From the NCBI GenBank assembly GCA_001567115.1, contig LMZT01000178.1, positions 68,472 through 112,968 on the forward strand: a DNA stretch of 44,497 nucleotides, written 5' to 3'. Under the pieces are notes generated by a model. That model saw only the letters and a program-made list of their open reading frames with translations, was not told the DNA's origin and did not search any database. This document shows positions 9,118-20,378 of the stretch, in pieces (the stretch's first letter is position 1; every line of letters starts with the position of its first letter). The stretch comes from Candidatus Hinthialibacteria bacterium OLB16. Lineage in GTDB: Bacteria; Hinthialibacterota; Hinthialibacteria; OLB16. The translations under genes and the position numbers were made by a program.

Positions 9118-9739
9118 CTATATCGAGTATTTTCCCGCAACAACACGCTTGAACTCAGGATTGCGGCTGAGTGTGCCTGTCACCTGCTGGTGAAAACTGC
9201 GTGTCCGATTCTTGACCAGATCCTGGGAAACAATGGCATCCCGAATCTCTTTCGGGCTGAGAGGTTCCGGTGAACTGCTGAGGACCTGCCGGATGGCTTC
9301 GCGCAGTGTGGGGCCTCCTGATTTCGACGAGGCTCTTGATCTGGATACGGCTTTCTTTTTCGGCGCTGACTTCCGGGAAGCAGATTTCTTTTTAGGTGAT
9401 GACTTTTTCGCAGAAGCAGTTTTTTTCGCCGGGGCAGTTTTTTTTTGCGGGCGCCGCTTTCTTCGAGGGAGATTTGGCAGCTGCTTTTTTTACCCCCTTT
9501 ATAACAGCGGGACGGGAAGCAGCTGCCTTTGCAGGCACAAGCGCTGCTCCTTCGATTGCAGCAATTTCTTCAGCAAGGTGCCGCAGCTCCTTCGAAAGCT
9601 CCGCATGGCGCGCCTTCAGTTCGGGCAGGCGGCTCAACTCTTTCTGTGCAAGTTTCTGGTACAGTGCCCTGACATCCGCCAGCGACAGTGCATCCAATCT
9701 TGGTTTTCTTGAACGACTCTTTCTTGCCATTCTCTGCAA
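9118..9739 (-). CDS. Histone H1-like nucleoid protein with C-terminal winged helix, frameshifted in an A9 run
   Basis: Read as one gene of about 206 residues after removing one base from the nine-T run at 9438-9446 (A9 on the coding strand). The N-terminal 60 residues form a coiled coil (LAQKELSRLPELKARHAELS) preceded by a basic patch. The middle is Lys/Ala/Ser-rich with repeated AKK and KKK triplets, like histone H1 tails. The C-terminal 65 residues (PTLREAIRQVL, PLSPKEIRDAIV, then GTLSRNPEFKRVVAGKYSI) match a HARE-HTH/RpoE-delta-type winged helix that binds DNA. Without correction the frame ends 23 residues after entering the basic tail, at 9392, and loses the winged helix. The likely role is chromosome packing or broad transcription control. 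The A9 could be an assembly error or a real slippage site. Confidence 0.65.
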
Positions 9740-9943
9740 CCCCTTTCTGTGATAATCCCCCTCAGAATTCTTCCTCTATCTCCCGGTTCAGATGCCGCAA
9801 ACTGGGGATGTATTGACCAACTGCATCATCTCATTAAGGAATATTCTGTAGTCACTTATCAACTACGAGACATCTGTTACTATTGCACCTTCTTCATATT
9901 GTTGCAAGAGATATTCTGCTATTCCTGGAGATTATCAACAGTT

Positions 9944-12321
9944 ATGCGAGCACTTAAAGCGCTATTGAGGACCCATTTCTCAGTTGCAGGATCGCTGCTG
10001 CTGGCTTTCTGCAGTTTTGTCGCAGGCACTCAATGCCAGGCGGAGACGGCACCACTCTGCTTCTTCGATGCAAGTGGAAAATCGCCACAACAGCTGGGGC
10101 TGCTGTTGAATGATAACGAATGCCATCGCATTGATAATGACTCTCTGCATTACATGGATATCCGTTCCGATACCGATCCCTATAACAAAGTTCAATGGCT
10201 TTTCGGTATCAATGAAAACCTCCCTCAAGACTGGAAGAATTGTGTGGCGGAGGTTGAATTTCTGGATGAAGGGGCTGGAGTCATCGAGGCCATGATTCTG
10301 GAAAGCGGTCAGTTTAATGGCACCTGGAGACTCCCCCAGCGTGCCTGCTCCTATACACGCCTGAACACCTCAAAGGTGCGTCAGGCACTGTTTCAGTTTC
10401 AACTTTCCGGCCTCGACCTGAAGAACAGCCGTCACCCGATCCTCAAAATCAGCGGACTGCAACACCTGATCCGGATTCAACTCCACCGCAGCCTGGAGGA
10501 GGCGGCCTGGGAAAAGGCGGCGGCTTCGATTCCCACCAGCATCACTCCTTTGATTCAACTTCAACATCCGATGGAACTGGTGACTACGGCCGGTGTGACC
10601 GTGATCGGTGGATCGGATTCAATCGCAAGCTCTCTCAACAATATCCGCGAATTTGCGCCGCTGGCCCGCCTGCTCGGTTTCACATCGATCGAGCTTTATA
10701 TGACCTGGAACAATATTGAGCCGAGATTCAATGAGTTCGATTTCTCCTACTACGACCGCCTGATCGATGCAATCGGCAGGATGGGTTGAAGTGCTTTCCT
10801 CTGCTGATCATCGGATCGGCCTATGCGCTTCCCACCTGGTTCATCAACAGCCCTGACAACAAGGAATTTGTCTGCCTGGAACATCATGTGTCCAACCCCA
10901 TCCAGAGTATCTGGGCGCCTGAACACCGGAACCATGTGCAGCGGGTGCTCGCAGCAATCGGGAAGCACTATGACGGCACAGGGGTGCTCGAGGGCGTCCG
11001 CTTAGGCCCAAGCGGCAACTATGGAGAATCGCAATATCCGGCGGGTGGAAACTGGGGCTTCAAAGGGAAGCCCATGCATATTCATATCGGCTACTGGGCG
11101 GGTGATCCGGATGCTGTCATCAGTTTCCGCAACTACCTCGAAGGAAAATACGGGGCCATAGCACACCTTAACCAGGCCTGGGGGGAGGCCCACCCCTCTT
11201 TTGAATCGATCGAGCCAATGCTCCCGGTGCAATATATGAAACCTCGCGGAAGGCTTGACATGACCGACTGGTATACCCGATCGATGACCGACTGGTGCGA
11301 ATGGTGGGCGGTTGAAACCCGCAAGGCCATGCCAGCCACCAAAATCTATCAATCATCGGGTGGCTGGGGATTCCGTGAGGCTGGCACTGACTTCAGCGGG
11401 CAGACCAAATCCATGGTGAAGATTCAGGGCGGGATACGCATGACCAATGAAACCGACAGCCTGGCTCAGAATATTTATATCAACCGCCTGGCCGCCACAG
11501 CTGCCCGCCATTACCAGGTTCCCATTGGTTACGAACCCGCCAGTTCCCATACAGCCCGAGGAGTCGTCGGCCGAATTTACAACACAGTGATCACAGGAGG
11601 CGATCACTGGTTCACCTATCACCTCAACCTCTTCAACCACCCGATGGCGATCGCCCAGTGGCTGGAAAACGCCCACTGGCTGGATCAGAGAAAACAACCT
11701 TTTGTCGAAATTGCGGTCTACTACCCTGAGACCATGAACCAGCTCGACGACAGCGCTTTCCGCCATCTGTATGCGTGGGGATTCTATCCCCGTGTCGCAG
11801 CGATCCGCCAACACATTGAAGTCGATCACCTGGATGAAACACTGATCCGGGATGGGTTCCTCTCGAAATATAAAGCCCTGATCTTCGCCTGGGGGGATGT
11901 GATCGAGCCGGATGTTCTGGAAAAGATCGACCAGTGGTGCCGGGAGGGAGGAACTCTCATCTATCCTTCATTCCCCAAAGGAAATCTTTCCACTGTCGAT
12001 GGAGATTCAGGCATTTTTAAAGCCTGGTCGAATGGCGATACCGGAAAAGGCGCTTTCCACCGCTTTCGCGGAGATATGGAACCGCCTGATCTTTATGCCC
12101 GCTTTGTCCATGAGGTTCTCTTAAACGATCGGGATCTGCATCCCTGGACTCAGGCAGCTTTGAAGACCAGGCATCCTGAGCAGGTGTTCTTTTCCATCCG
12201 GGAGGATGGGCGGATGCTCGCAATCAACTACTCGGATCAGAATGCCAGAGTCACACTCGATGGAACCTTTGACGAAGAGATTCCTCCCTTCACGATCAGG
12301 CTGCTTCCAGCTGGAAAATAA
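9944..12321 (+). CDS. Secreted glycoside hydrolase, GH14/GH42-like, interrupted by one frameshift
   Basis: 792 residues if one base is restored near 10783-10787. I chose ATG 9944 because it is followed by a signal peptide (RTHFSVAGSLLLAFCSFVAG, then CQAETAP); the open frame upstream to 9749 shows no protein-like features. After a beta-rich N-terminal domain (about 30-215) comes a TIM-barrel catalytic domain: LGFTSIELYMTWNNIEP and YDRLIDAIG before the break, KCFPLLIIGSAYALPTWF just after it, then VRLGPSGNYGESQYP, in which the Glu is the likely acid/base. A second conserved Glu is in IGYEPAS. This pattern is shared by the GH14 and GH42 families. The C-terminal part (LIRDGFLSKYKALIFAWGD, GGTLIYPSF) looks like the GH42 trimerisation-type domain. 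The substrate is probably an exogenous polysaccharide or galactoside. Confidence 0.68.
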
Positions 12322-12390
12322 TACTGGCTTAATGAGTTCCTGAATGCGTATTTAAGCAAGCCTGCCAGTGCTGTGCGCAAGCGGCCCCGA

Positions 12391-12418
12391 TTGACGAAAA
12401 GGGCAGAAGGGATAAGAT
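12391..12418 (+). promoter_or_regulatory. Candidate sigma-70 promoter of aceE
   Basis: TTGACG at 12391-12396 and TAAGAT at 12413-12418, spaced 16 bp, lie in the 106-bp gap before aceE. The predicted transcript start would be at about 12425, only a few bases before the ATG at 12428, and no clear ribosome binding site precedes that ATG. If right, the message is leaderless or nearly so. This is a single pattern match. Confidence 0.33.
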
Positions 12419-12427
12419 GAAAGTACT

Positions 12428-15094
<2,667 letters not shown>

Positions 15095-15106
15095 GGAGAG
15101 CGAATC

Positions 15107-15433
15107 ATGAATTTCCCGCAATTTGAAGCGACTTCAGAGTCCGAAGGGTTTGTCAATATTACTTTCGACCCGCCTGTGACTCGAGGTGAGCTGGGATTGC
15201 CTTTTTCCTACCTTGTTCAGCAGAGGAAAGAAAGCCAGGTTCTGATCACCCGTTTCGGAAGGATATTCGAAGTGACCTGCCTGGCTTCTCACTGGGTCGC
15301 TTACCTGACCACCCATGGGTATCCACCGGAAGTTCTCGATGATTTCAAGGAAGCAGTCGGATATGTGGAACCCGAGCCTGAAGTTGCAGCTGCAGAATCC
15401 GAAGCCACCGAGGAAGTTCCAGCCAAAGCCTGA
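15107..15433 (+). CDS. Small unknown protein encoded directly after aceE
   Basis: 108 residues, family not recognised. An AGGAG lies just before ATG 15107, and the gene begins 12 bp after the aceE stop, so it is probably co-expressed with aceE. The first 80 residues look like a compact alpha/beta domain: FVNITFDPP, a strand VLITRFGRIFEVT, then ASHWVAYLTTHGYPPEVLDDFKEAV. The last 25 residues are an acidic Ala/Glu/Pro tail, similar in composition to the flexible linkers of lipoyl-bearing E2 proteins, although no lipoyl lysine motif is present. There is no signal peptide or membrane segment. A link with the pyruvate dehydrogenase complex is inferred from position only. The 3' end overlaps, in antisense, the extended tail of the convergent permease gene. 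Confidence 0.65.
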   Translation: MNFPQFEATSESEGFVNITFDPPVTRGELGLPFSYLVQQRKESQVLITRFGRIFEVTCLASHWVAYLTTHGYPPEVLDDFKEAVGYVEPEPEVAAAESEATEEVPAKA

Positions 15434-16631
15434 CAGGACGATCGCATCCGACTGAAGAAAAACCCATTCGTGGGATGAGGCCAAGGATTCCACTTTCGCC
15501 GATCCGTGAGCACTCCCATATTCGTCCCTCGGAATGGAAGCCCCCCCGGCTCACCTCCCGATTCGGCAAGGCATCAGTCTTCATGCCGGTCATCGAGATT
15601 CCTTCGATGAAGGTTCTCTGTGCGAAGAAAAACAGGACGATCACAGGAAGGGTTACCAGTGTGGAGGCAGCCATCAGGTGATGCCAGTCTGTTCCGCCAT
15701 GTTTGCTCTGGAAGAACTGGAGGCCCAGTGCAAGAGTGAACTGGTTCTGATCAGTCAAGTAAATGAATGGCCCGAGGAAGTCATTCCAGCTTTCGATGAA
15801 CTGAAAGACAGCGACTACAGTCAGCGCCGATGTCGCCAGGGGGCAGATGACACTCCAGAAAATCCGCCACTCTCCACATCCATCGATCCGTGCCGCATCT
15901 GTCAGATCCTGCGGGATCGTCTTGAAAAACTGGCGCAGCAGAAAGATGAAAAAGGCATTGCCAAAGAAAGCCGGAAGCCAGAGTGGCACCATGGTTCCGA
16001 TCAATCCCATGCTCCGAAACAGGGAGTAAAGGGGGATCATGGTAACCGGAAATGGGACCATCATGGTGGCCAGCACAATCAGAAAGACCAGGTCCCTGCC
16101 GGGCCAGGCAATGCGCGCAAATCCATAAGCCACAATCGCACTGCTGACAGTCACCCCGAGGACCATCAGGCCGCACAGCCACAGTGTGTTTTGCGTATAA
16201 AGCCAGAATGGAATTTTACTGACTGCCTCGGAATAATTCACCCAGCGGAAATCAACCACACGGCCAGCCATCTGCACAGTGCTGCGGTCAACCGGGCGAA
16301 ACTGGGTCTGGGACCCCCTCGGGCGGATCCAGGCGAGAGCAGTCCCTGCAGGCAGTGAATAGTCCACAGATGCAACATTCTCTGGTGTGGACCAGGCAAC
16401 TTCCAGATTTGTCAGAGATTTTCCATCCACAACCGCAGAATACACGTTCGAACGCGGGATCCATTCCGGCGGAAGTGTAGTTGTTTCAGACAATTCCTTG
16501 AGGCTTGTTGAGATGGTCCAGAAAAAGGGGGCCGCAAAGGCCAGCCCGAGGGCCAGCAGGAGCACTCCGCGGATTGCCAGGAATATCGGTTCGCCTTCAC
16601 CAAATGACGTTTTTCTATTGAAGGATGCCAT
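15345..16631 (-). CDS. Carbohydrate ABC transporter permease, MalG-type, with atypical C-terminal extension
   Basis: Binding-protein-dependent inner-membrane permease with six helices. The EAA loop is present as DAARIDGCGEWRIFWSVICPL, and the usual end of the family is visible as FFFAQRTFIEGISMTGMK. I chose ATG 16631 because its A overlaps the last base of the stop codon of the upstream permease (TGATG) and GGAAGG precedes it; ATG 16673 would overlap that gene by 43 bp. After GMKT the frame does not stop but runs for about 80 more residues of non-conserved, Arg/Gly/Leu-rich sequence, antisense to the end of the small gene at 15107-15433. A single missing T (ACTGA instead of ACTTGA near 15587) would restore a stop right after GMKT, so the extension is probably not real. 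It pairs with the MalF-type permease. Confidence 0.83.
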   Translation of the reverse strand: MASFNRKTSFGEGEPIFLAIRGVLLLALGLAFAAPFFWTISTSLKELSETTTLPPEWIPRSNVYSAVVDGKSLTNLEVAWSTPENVASVDYSLPAGTALAWIRPRGSQTQFRPVDRSTVQMAGRVVDFRWVNYSEAVSKIPFWLYTQNTLWLCGLMVLGVTVSSAIVAYGFARIAWPGRDLVFLIVLATMMVPFPVTMIPLYSLFRSMGLIGTMVPLWLPAFFGNAFFIFLLRQFFKTIPQDLTDAARIDGCGEWRIFWSVICPLATSALTVVAVFQFIESWNDFLGPFIYLTDQNQFTLALGLQFFQSKHGGTDWHHLMAASTLVTLPVIVLFFFAQRTFIEGISMTGMKTDALPNREVSRGGFHSEGRIWECSRIGESGILGLIPRMGFSSVGCDRPVRLWLELPRWLRILQLQLQARVPHIRLLP

Positions 16632-17515
16632 CAGCCTTCCGCCATGTAATAGATCTTTTTCGCGGTTGCCCATGTGGCAACGATTGTCAGCACCAGGATG
16701 ATCACAAAGAGAATCCAGGCCATCGAACAGGAATACCCCATGCGGAGATACCGGAAGCCGGTATCGTAAAGGTACTGGACATAAAACAGAGTCGATCGCG
16801 CCGGTCCGCCCTCGGTCATGATATAGGGCACGACAAAAACCTGCAGCAGGTGAATGATTCCCATGACCAGGTTGAAATAGATCACCGGGGAGATGATCGG
16901 GATGGTGACATGGATGAACTGGCGCCAGAAACGCGCGCCATCGATTTTCGCCGCCTCATACAGATGCACCGGAACTTCCTGGAGGCTGGCAAGATAGATC
17001 ACAATCGAACCGCCAACTCCCCACACAGCCGGCATCACCATCGACACCTTTGACCAGGTGGTGCTCCCCAGCCAGTCGATTGCGGGAATATCCAGCAGGC
17101 CGAGCATGTAGTTGATCAGCCCGCTCTCGGTGTTGAGCAGCCATTTCCACAGAATCGCCATGGCCACCAGCGGAACCAGGGACGGAAGGAAGAAGGCTGT
17201 CCGGAAAAGTGCCCGCCCGGGAAAAGGGGCATGGAGCAGCAGCGCCAGCGCCAGCGCCACCACCATGGTCACCGGAAGCGCCATCGCGCTGTAAATCAAT
17301 GTATTGAACAGAGTCTGATGGAATACTGCATCATGCAGCAATTCTTTGTAGTTGTGCAGGCCGATAAAGACCGGTTCTGCCAGGACTGAATAGTCACACA
17401 ACGAATAATAGAGTGAAGCAGCCAGCGGATACGCCATGAAAACAAGGAAACCAATGATCCACGGGCTGATGAACAGCAGCCCGAGGCGCAGGTCTCTTCG
17501 TTCGGCAATCGTCAT
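16631..17515 (-). CDS. Carbohydrate ABC transporter permease, MalF-type
   Basis: 294 residues, typical length for the family, with six transmembrane helices. The start has LGLLFISPWIIGFLVFMAYP, the standard first helix of MalF/UgpA-like permeases. The cytoplasmic coupling loop that contacts the ATPase is present as LYEAAKIDGARFWRQFIHVTIP. The start codon overlaps the stop of the binding-protein gene (ATGA, 17512-17515) and the stop overlaps the start of the next permease, so the three transport genes are translationally coupled. No ATPase gene lies in the window; a shared MsmX- or UgpC-type ATPase elsewhere would be needed. The substrate is probably a mono- or oligosaccharide or a glycerol-phosphate compound. 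Confidence 0.92.
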   Translation of the reverse strand: MTIAERRDLRLGLLFISPWIIGFLVFMAYPLAASLYYSLCDYSVLAEPVFIGLHNYKELLHDAVFHQTLFNTLIYSAMALPVTMVVALALALLLHAPFPGRALFRTAFFLPSLVPLVAMAILWKWLLNTESGLINYMLGLLDIPAIDWLGSTTWSKVSMVMPAVWGVGGSIVIYLASLQEVPVHLYEAAKIDGARFWRQFIHVTIPIISPVIYFNLVMGIIHLLQVFVVPYIMTEGGPARSTLFYVQYLYDTGFRYLRMGYSCSMAWILFVIILVLTIVATWATAKKIYYMAEG

Positions 17516-18954
17516 TCGACTTGGTCCCCTTTCCTGCTTTTTTCAATGAAGGCATCCCATTCTTTATGCCGTGCCGGGCTGACCAGGTTCCAGGTTTCAA
17601 TCTCCTGGTCAAGGCGGACCTGCAGGCGATTCTGCGCCTCTGTCAAAGCATCATAGGGAGTGGCCTGATGAAGCCAGACTTTATCGAAAACAACCGCGAT
17701 TTCATCCAGCACTTCATACCACATCGAGATTTTGGGCGCATAACAGGTTTTTTCGCCCATGACCAGGCTGTCGAACATGCGGATATTGGGATTGAGATGG
17801 TTGCGCATGAACTCTTCACTGCGCTCCCGTTTGGGGCTGATGCAGCGGAAACCATGGCAGAGCATCTCATTCGCTTTCTGGCTGGTCAGGAAACGAAGAA
17901 ATTCGAAACTGGCTTCAGGGTGCTTTGAACCAGCAGGGATAAAAATGGTGTCCGCTTCGACAATCACAGTGCCATACAGGTCGGGGGTTTTCACCGCCAT
18001 GGGGGCCGCACCGAACTCCAGCTTGGGGGCATATTTATCGACAAAGTTGGCCATCCAGGAGCCCTGGAAAATCATGGTCAGCTTTCCAGCCAGAAAGGGA
18101 TTCTGCGGAGAAGCGAAGAGATTCCCAAATCCGGCGCGCAGGGGCTGGACCCTTTCGGGGCCAAGCCGGGTCGGGTAGTCGGCGACCCACTGATAGGCCT
18201 CCACACACAACGGGTCATTCAGGGTCAGCTTGTCTTTTCCATTCCAGAGTTTTCCACCGAAGAACCAGGGGGGGTAATAAGGCCACCATTCCGGGACAGA
18301 AACACTTGGCAGAAATGCCAGCCGTTCATACTGATCATCCTTCAGCCGGTTGATCTTGTTCTCGATCTCGATCAATTCCGCAATGGTCACCGGGGGTTTG
18401 TTGGGGTCGAGGCCCGCTTCACGGTAGTGGGCTTTGTTGTAGTGCAAAGCGATGGCCGATCCCATGATCGGAAGCCCCCAGAGATAATTGTCATAGAGGC
18501 ACTGCTCCCAGAACACAGGTATGAAATCATCCTTGTGGACACCCAGCCTTTCGACATATCCATCCAATGGGAGAATGGCATTTTTCTGGGCGAAGTAGGG
18601 AAGGAATTCATAAGCGAGGCTGGCGATGTCGGGAGGATTTCCACCCGCTGTCGCTACCAAAAGTTTTCTTTCCAGCTGGCTGATCGAGAGCAGCTCGACA
18701 AACAGCTTATCCTGGCTCTGATTGAACAGATCAACGACCGATTGCATGGCGGCCAGTTCGAAACCTGACCAGACCGCCCAGTATTTCAGATGGAGCCTGC
18801 CATCGACAGTGTGGGGTTTCTGGTCCGCGCAACCGGAAAGAATGATAACTGACAGCAGCAAGGCCCATCCGGCGTTCCGGCATCTGTGAGCGATGGCTGA
18901 TCTCCAGAGTGAGGAGATCGATCTGTTGCCTGCTGGAATCGGATCACCAGCCAT
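17512..18954 (-). CDS. Extracellular solute-binding lipoprotein of a sugar ABC importer
   Basis: 480 residues from ATG 18954, which lies inside the last codons of the upstream nucleotidyltransferase gene (11-bp overlap); an earlier ATG at 19047 would overlap that gene by over 100 bp. The N-terminus has basic residues, a hydrophobic stretch WALLLSVIILSGC and a lipobox Cys at residue 42, so the protein is a lipoprotein. The mature part has the family-1 binding-protein pattern: LKYWAVWSGFE, AGGNPPDIASL, a hinge-region LWGLPI and GKLTMIFQGSWMANF. Two permease genes follow. It captures the substrate outside the cell and delivers it to the permeases. The ligand cannot be named; aromatic residues such as WWPYYPPWFFGG suggest carbohydrate stacking. 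Confidence 0.9.
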   Translation of the reverse strand: MAGDPIPAGNRSISSLWRSAIAHRCRNAGWALLLSVIILSGCADQKPHTVDGRLHLKYWAVWSGFELAAMQSVVDLFNQSQDKLFVELLSISQLERKLLVATAGGNPPDIASLAYEFLPYFAQKNAILPLDGYVERLGVHKDDFIPVFWEQCLYDNYLWGLPIMGSAIALHYNKAHYREAGLDPNKPPVTIAELIEIENKINRLKDDQYERLAFLPSVSVPEWWPYYPPWFFGGKLWNGKDKLTLNDPLCVEAYQWVADYPTRLGPERVQPLRAGFGNLFASPQNPFLAGKLTMIFQGSWMANFVDKYAPKLEFGAAPMAVKTPDLYGTVIVEADTIFIPAGSKHPEASFEFLRFLTSQKANEMLCHGFRCISPKRERSEEFMRNHLNPNIRMFDSLVMGEKTCYAPKISMWYEVLDEIAVVFDKVWLHQATPYDALTEAQNRLQVRLDQEIETWNLVSPARHKEWDAFIEKSRKGDQVE

Positions 18955-20377
18955 AGCGTTCTGGCCCCCAGGTTGATCTCTTGCAGGTTTGCTCAATGAA
19001 AATCGAGGTCCTCGATGGCAGGTCTTCCTGCAGCAGGACTCCCGCACCCACCAGAGAATATGCCCCCACCTTCACACCCGGCATCAGAGTGACATTCACT
19101 CCAGTCCGCACATAATCACCGAGGTAAGTTGCATTGGCATGCCATCTGGGGACTTCTCTGCGCCCTTTCACACGATGGGAGGTCTGCCCGTCATCGAACC
19201 GCAGTGTCCCGCACACAGTCGCAGCGCCGAGATCACAGCAGCGCCCGAGGATCCCCCAGTACTCGCCATAATGGAAAGAGTATGACTCATCCATCATCAC
19301 CCCCTCGAATTCCGCTCCATGGCCGACCACGCAACGGTGCCCGATGACCGAGCGGGATTCAATCAGGCAACCCCGCCAGATTTTGCAATTATCTCCGATG
19401 ACGATATTGCCTCCAATGTAGGCCCCATCGGTGATGATGGTGTTCCGGCCAACAACCAGGTTTCCATAAACAATGACACCTGGACCGATGGCGCTCCCTT
19501 CACCCAGGGCTACATGGCCTTCCAGACGCGCCGATGGATCGATGCTCGCTCCTTCTGCCAGCTGGTTTTCTGTCAAGCCGCCTGTCAGCCAGTCACAAAC
19601 CACTGTGTTGGCTTCGATGATGTCCCAGGGACGGTCGATATCGACGACACGCTCGACAGCTTCCCAGGCATTGACCTTCCGGTCCCTTCGAAGAAGCTGG
19701 TGGATTGTTTCAAACAGAGCCTGTTCGCGTGAAGGCATGGCGCCGATTTCAACGCAGGTTGGAAATTCGGGTGTCGCCACCAGGTCTTCGAGGCTGCCTG
19801 CCGGCAGAACGACCAATCCGGTCCATGCACGGCTTTCGCTGGAACACCAGCGTGAATGCGCATGAATGGCCTTGATGTGGTGGCCGGCAACATCTGCAGA
19901 AATGCCATCCTGGCAGTAATTTTTATCGATCTGGGACACCAGGCAGGTGATTTCATCTTCGAAGGAATTGGAAAGAACTCCCACCAGATCCCTTGGATGG
20001 AACAGCAGATCTCCGGGAACAATGACTACCGGGGCCTGAGGGTCGGTTCGAGCCAAAAGGCCGGCACGGGCTGAGCAGGCAGTCCCGATCGTGCTGGCCG
20101 CTGGAACAATCTGAACCCCCATTCCCGAGGTGGAAAAGTCCAGCCACTCATGGCAGGCTGCGCGCACATTCCCTTCCAGATAACCTGTTACCACCCAGAC
20201 CTGTTCGATCCCCACGGATTCGAGGGCATCCAGCTGATGGTGGATCAGGGGGCGGTTCCCTACAGGGAGTGCCGCTTTGGCATGGGTTTCGTTATAGGGC
20301 CAGAGGTGGGTTCCCTGCCCTGCTGCGAGGATGACGGCTTCAGTTACGTTCAATTTTTCACGTTCGATCAACCGCAT
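18944..20377 (-). CDS. GlmU-like bifunctional protein: nucleotidyltransferase plus left-handed beta-helix
   Basis: 477 residues from ATG 20377, two bases after the trpE stop (TGAAATG), so coupled to it; earlier in-frame ATGs would lie inside trpE. Residues about 11-240 are a sugar-phosphate nucleotidyltransferase fold: AVILAAGQGTHLWPYNETHA, ALPVGNRPLIHHQLDAL and VIVPGDLLFHPRDL. The usual GTRL arginine, which contacts the nucleotide phosphates, is His here. From about 270 to the end come hexapeptide repeats of the left-handed beta-helix (GSAIGPGVIVYGNLVVGRN, GAYIGGNIVIGDNCKI), as in GlmU and mannose-1-phosphate guanylyltransferases. It would make an NDP-sugar, perhaps after acylation. It sits between trpE and an ABC sugar importer, an unusual place, and may activate the imported sugar. 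The exact substrate is unknown. Confidence 0.8.
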   Translation of the reverse strand: MRLIEREKLNVTEAVILAAGQGTHLWPYNETHAKAALPVGNRPLIHHQLDALESVGIEQVWVVTGYLEGNVRAACHEWLDFSTSGMGVQIVPAASTIGTACSARAGLLARTDPQAPVVIVPGDLLFHPRDLVGVLSNSFEDEITCLVSQIDKNYCQDGISADVAGHHIKAIHAHSRWCSSESRAWTGLVVLPAGSLEDLVATPEFPTCVEIGAMPSREQALFETIHQLLRRDRKVNAWEAVERVVDIDRPWDIIEANTVVCDWLTGGLTENQLAEGASIDPSARLEGHVALGEGSAIGPGVIVYGNLVVGRNTIITDGAYIGGNIVIGDNCKIWRGCLIESRSVIGHRCVVGHGAEFEGVMMDESYSFHYGEYWGILGRCCDLGAATVCGTLRFDDGQTSHRVKGRREVPRWHANATYLGDYVRTGVNVTLMPGVKVGAYSLVGAGVLLQEDLPSRTSIFIEQTCKRSTWGPERYGW

Positions 20378-20378
20378 T

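Noticed and set aside
12323-12369. ACTGGC/GCCAGT inverted repeat after the glycosidase gene
   Set aside because: Only six base pairs across a loop of over 30 nt and no T-tract; not convincing as a terminator.
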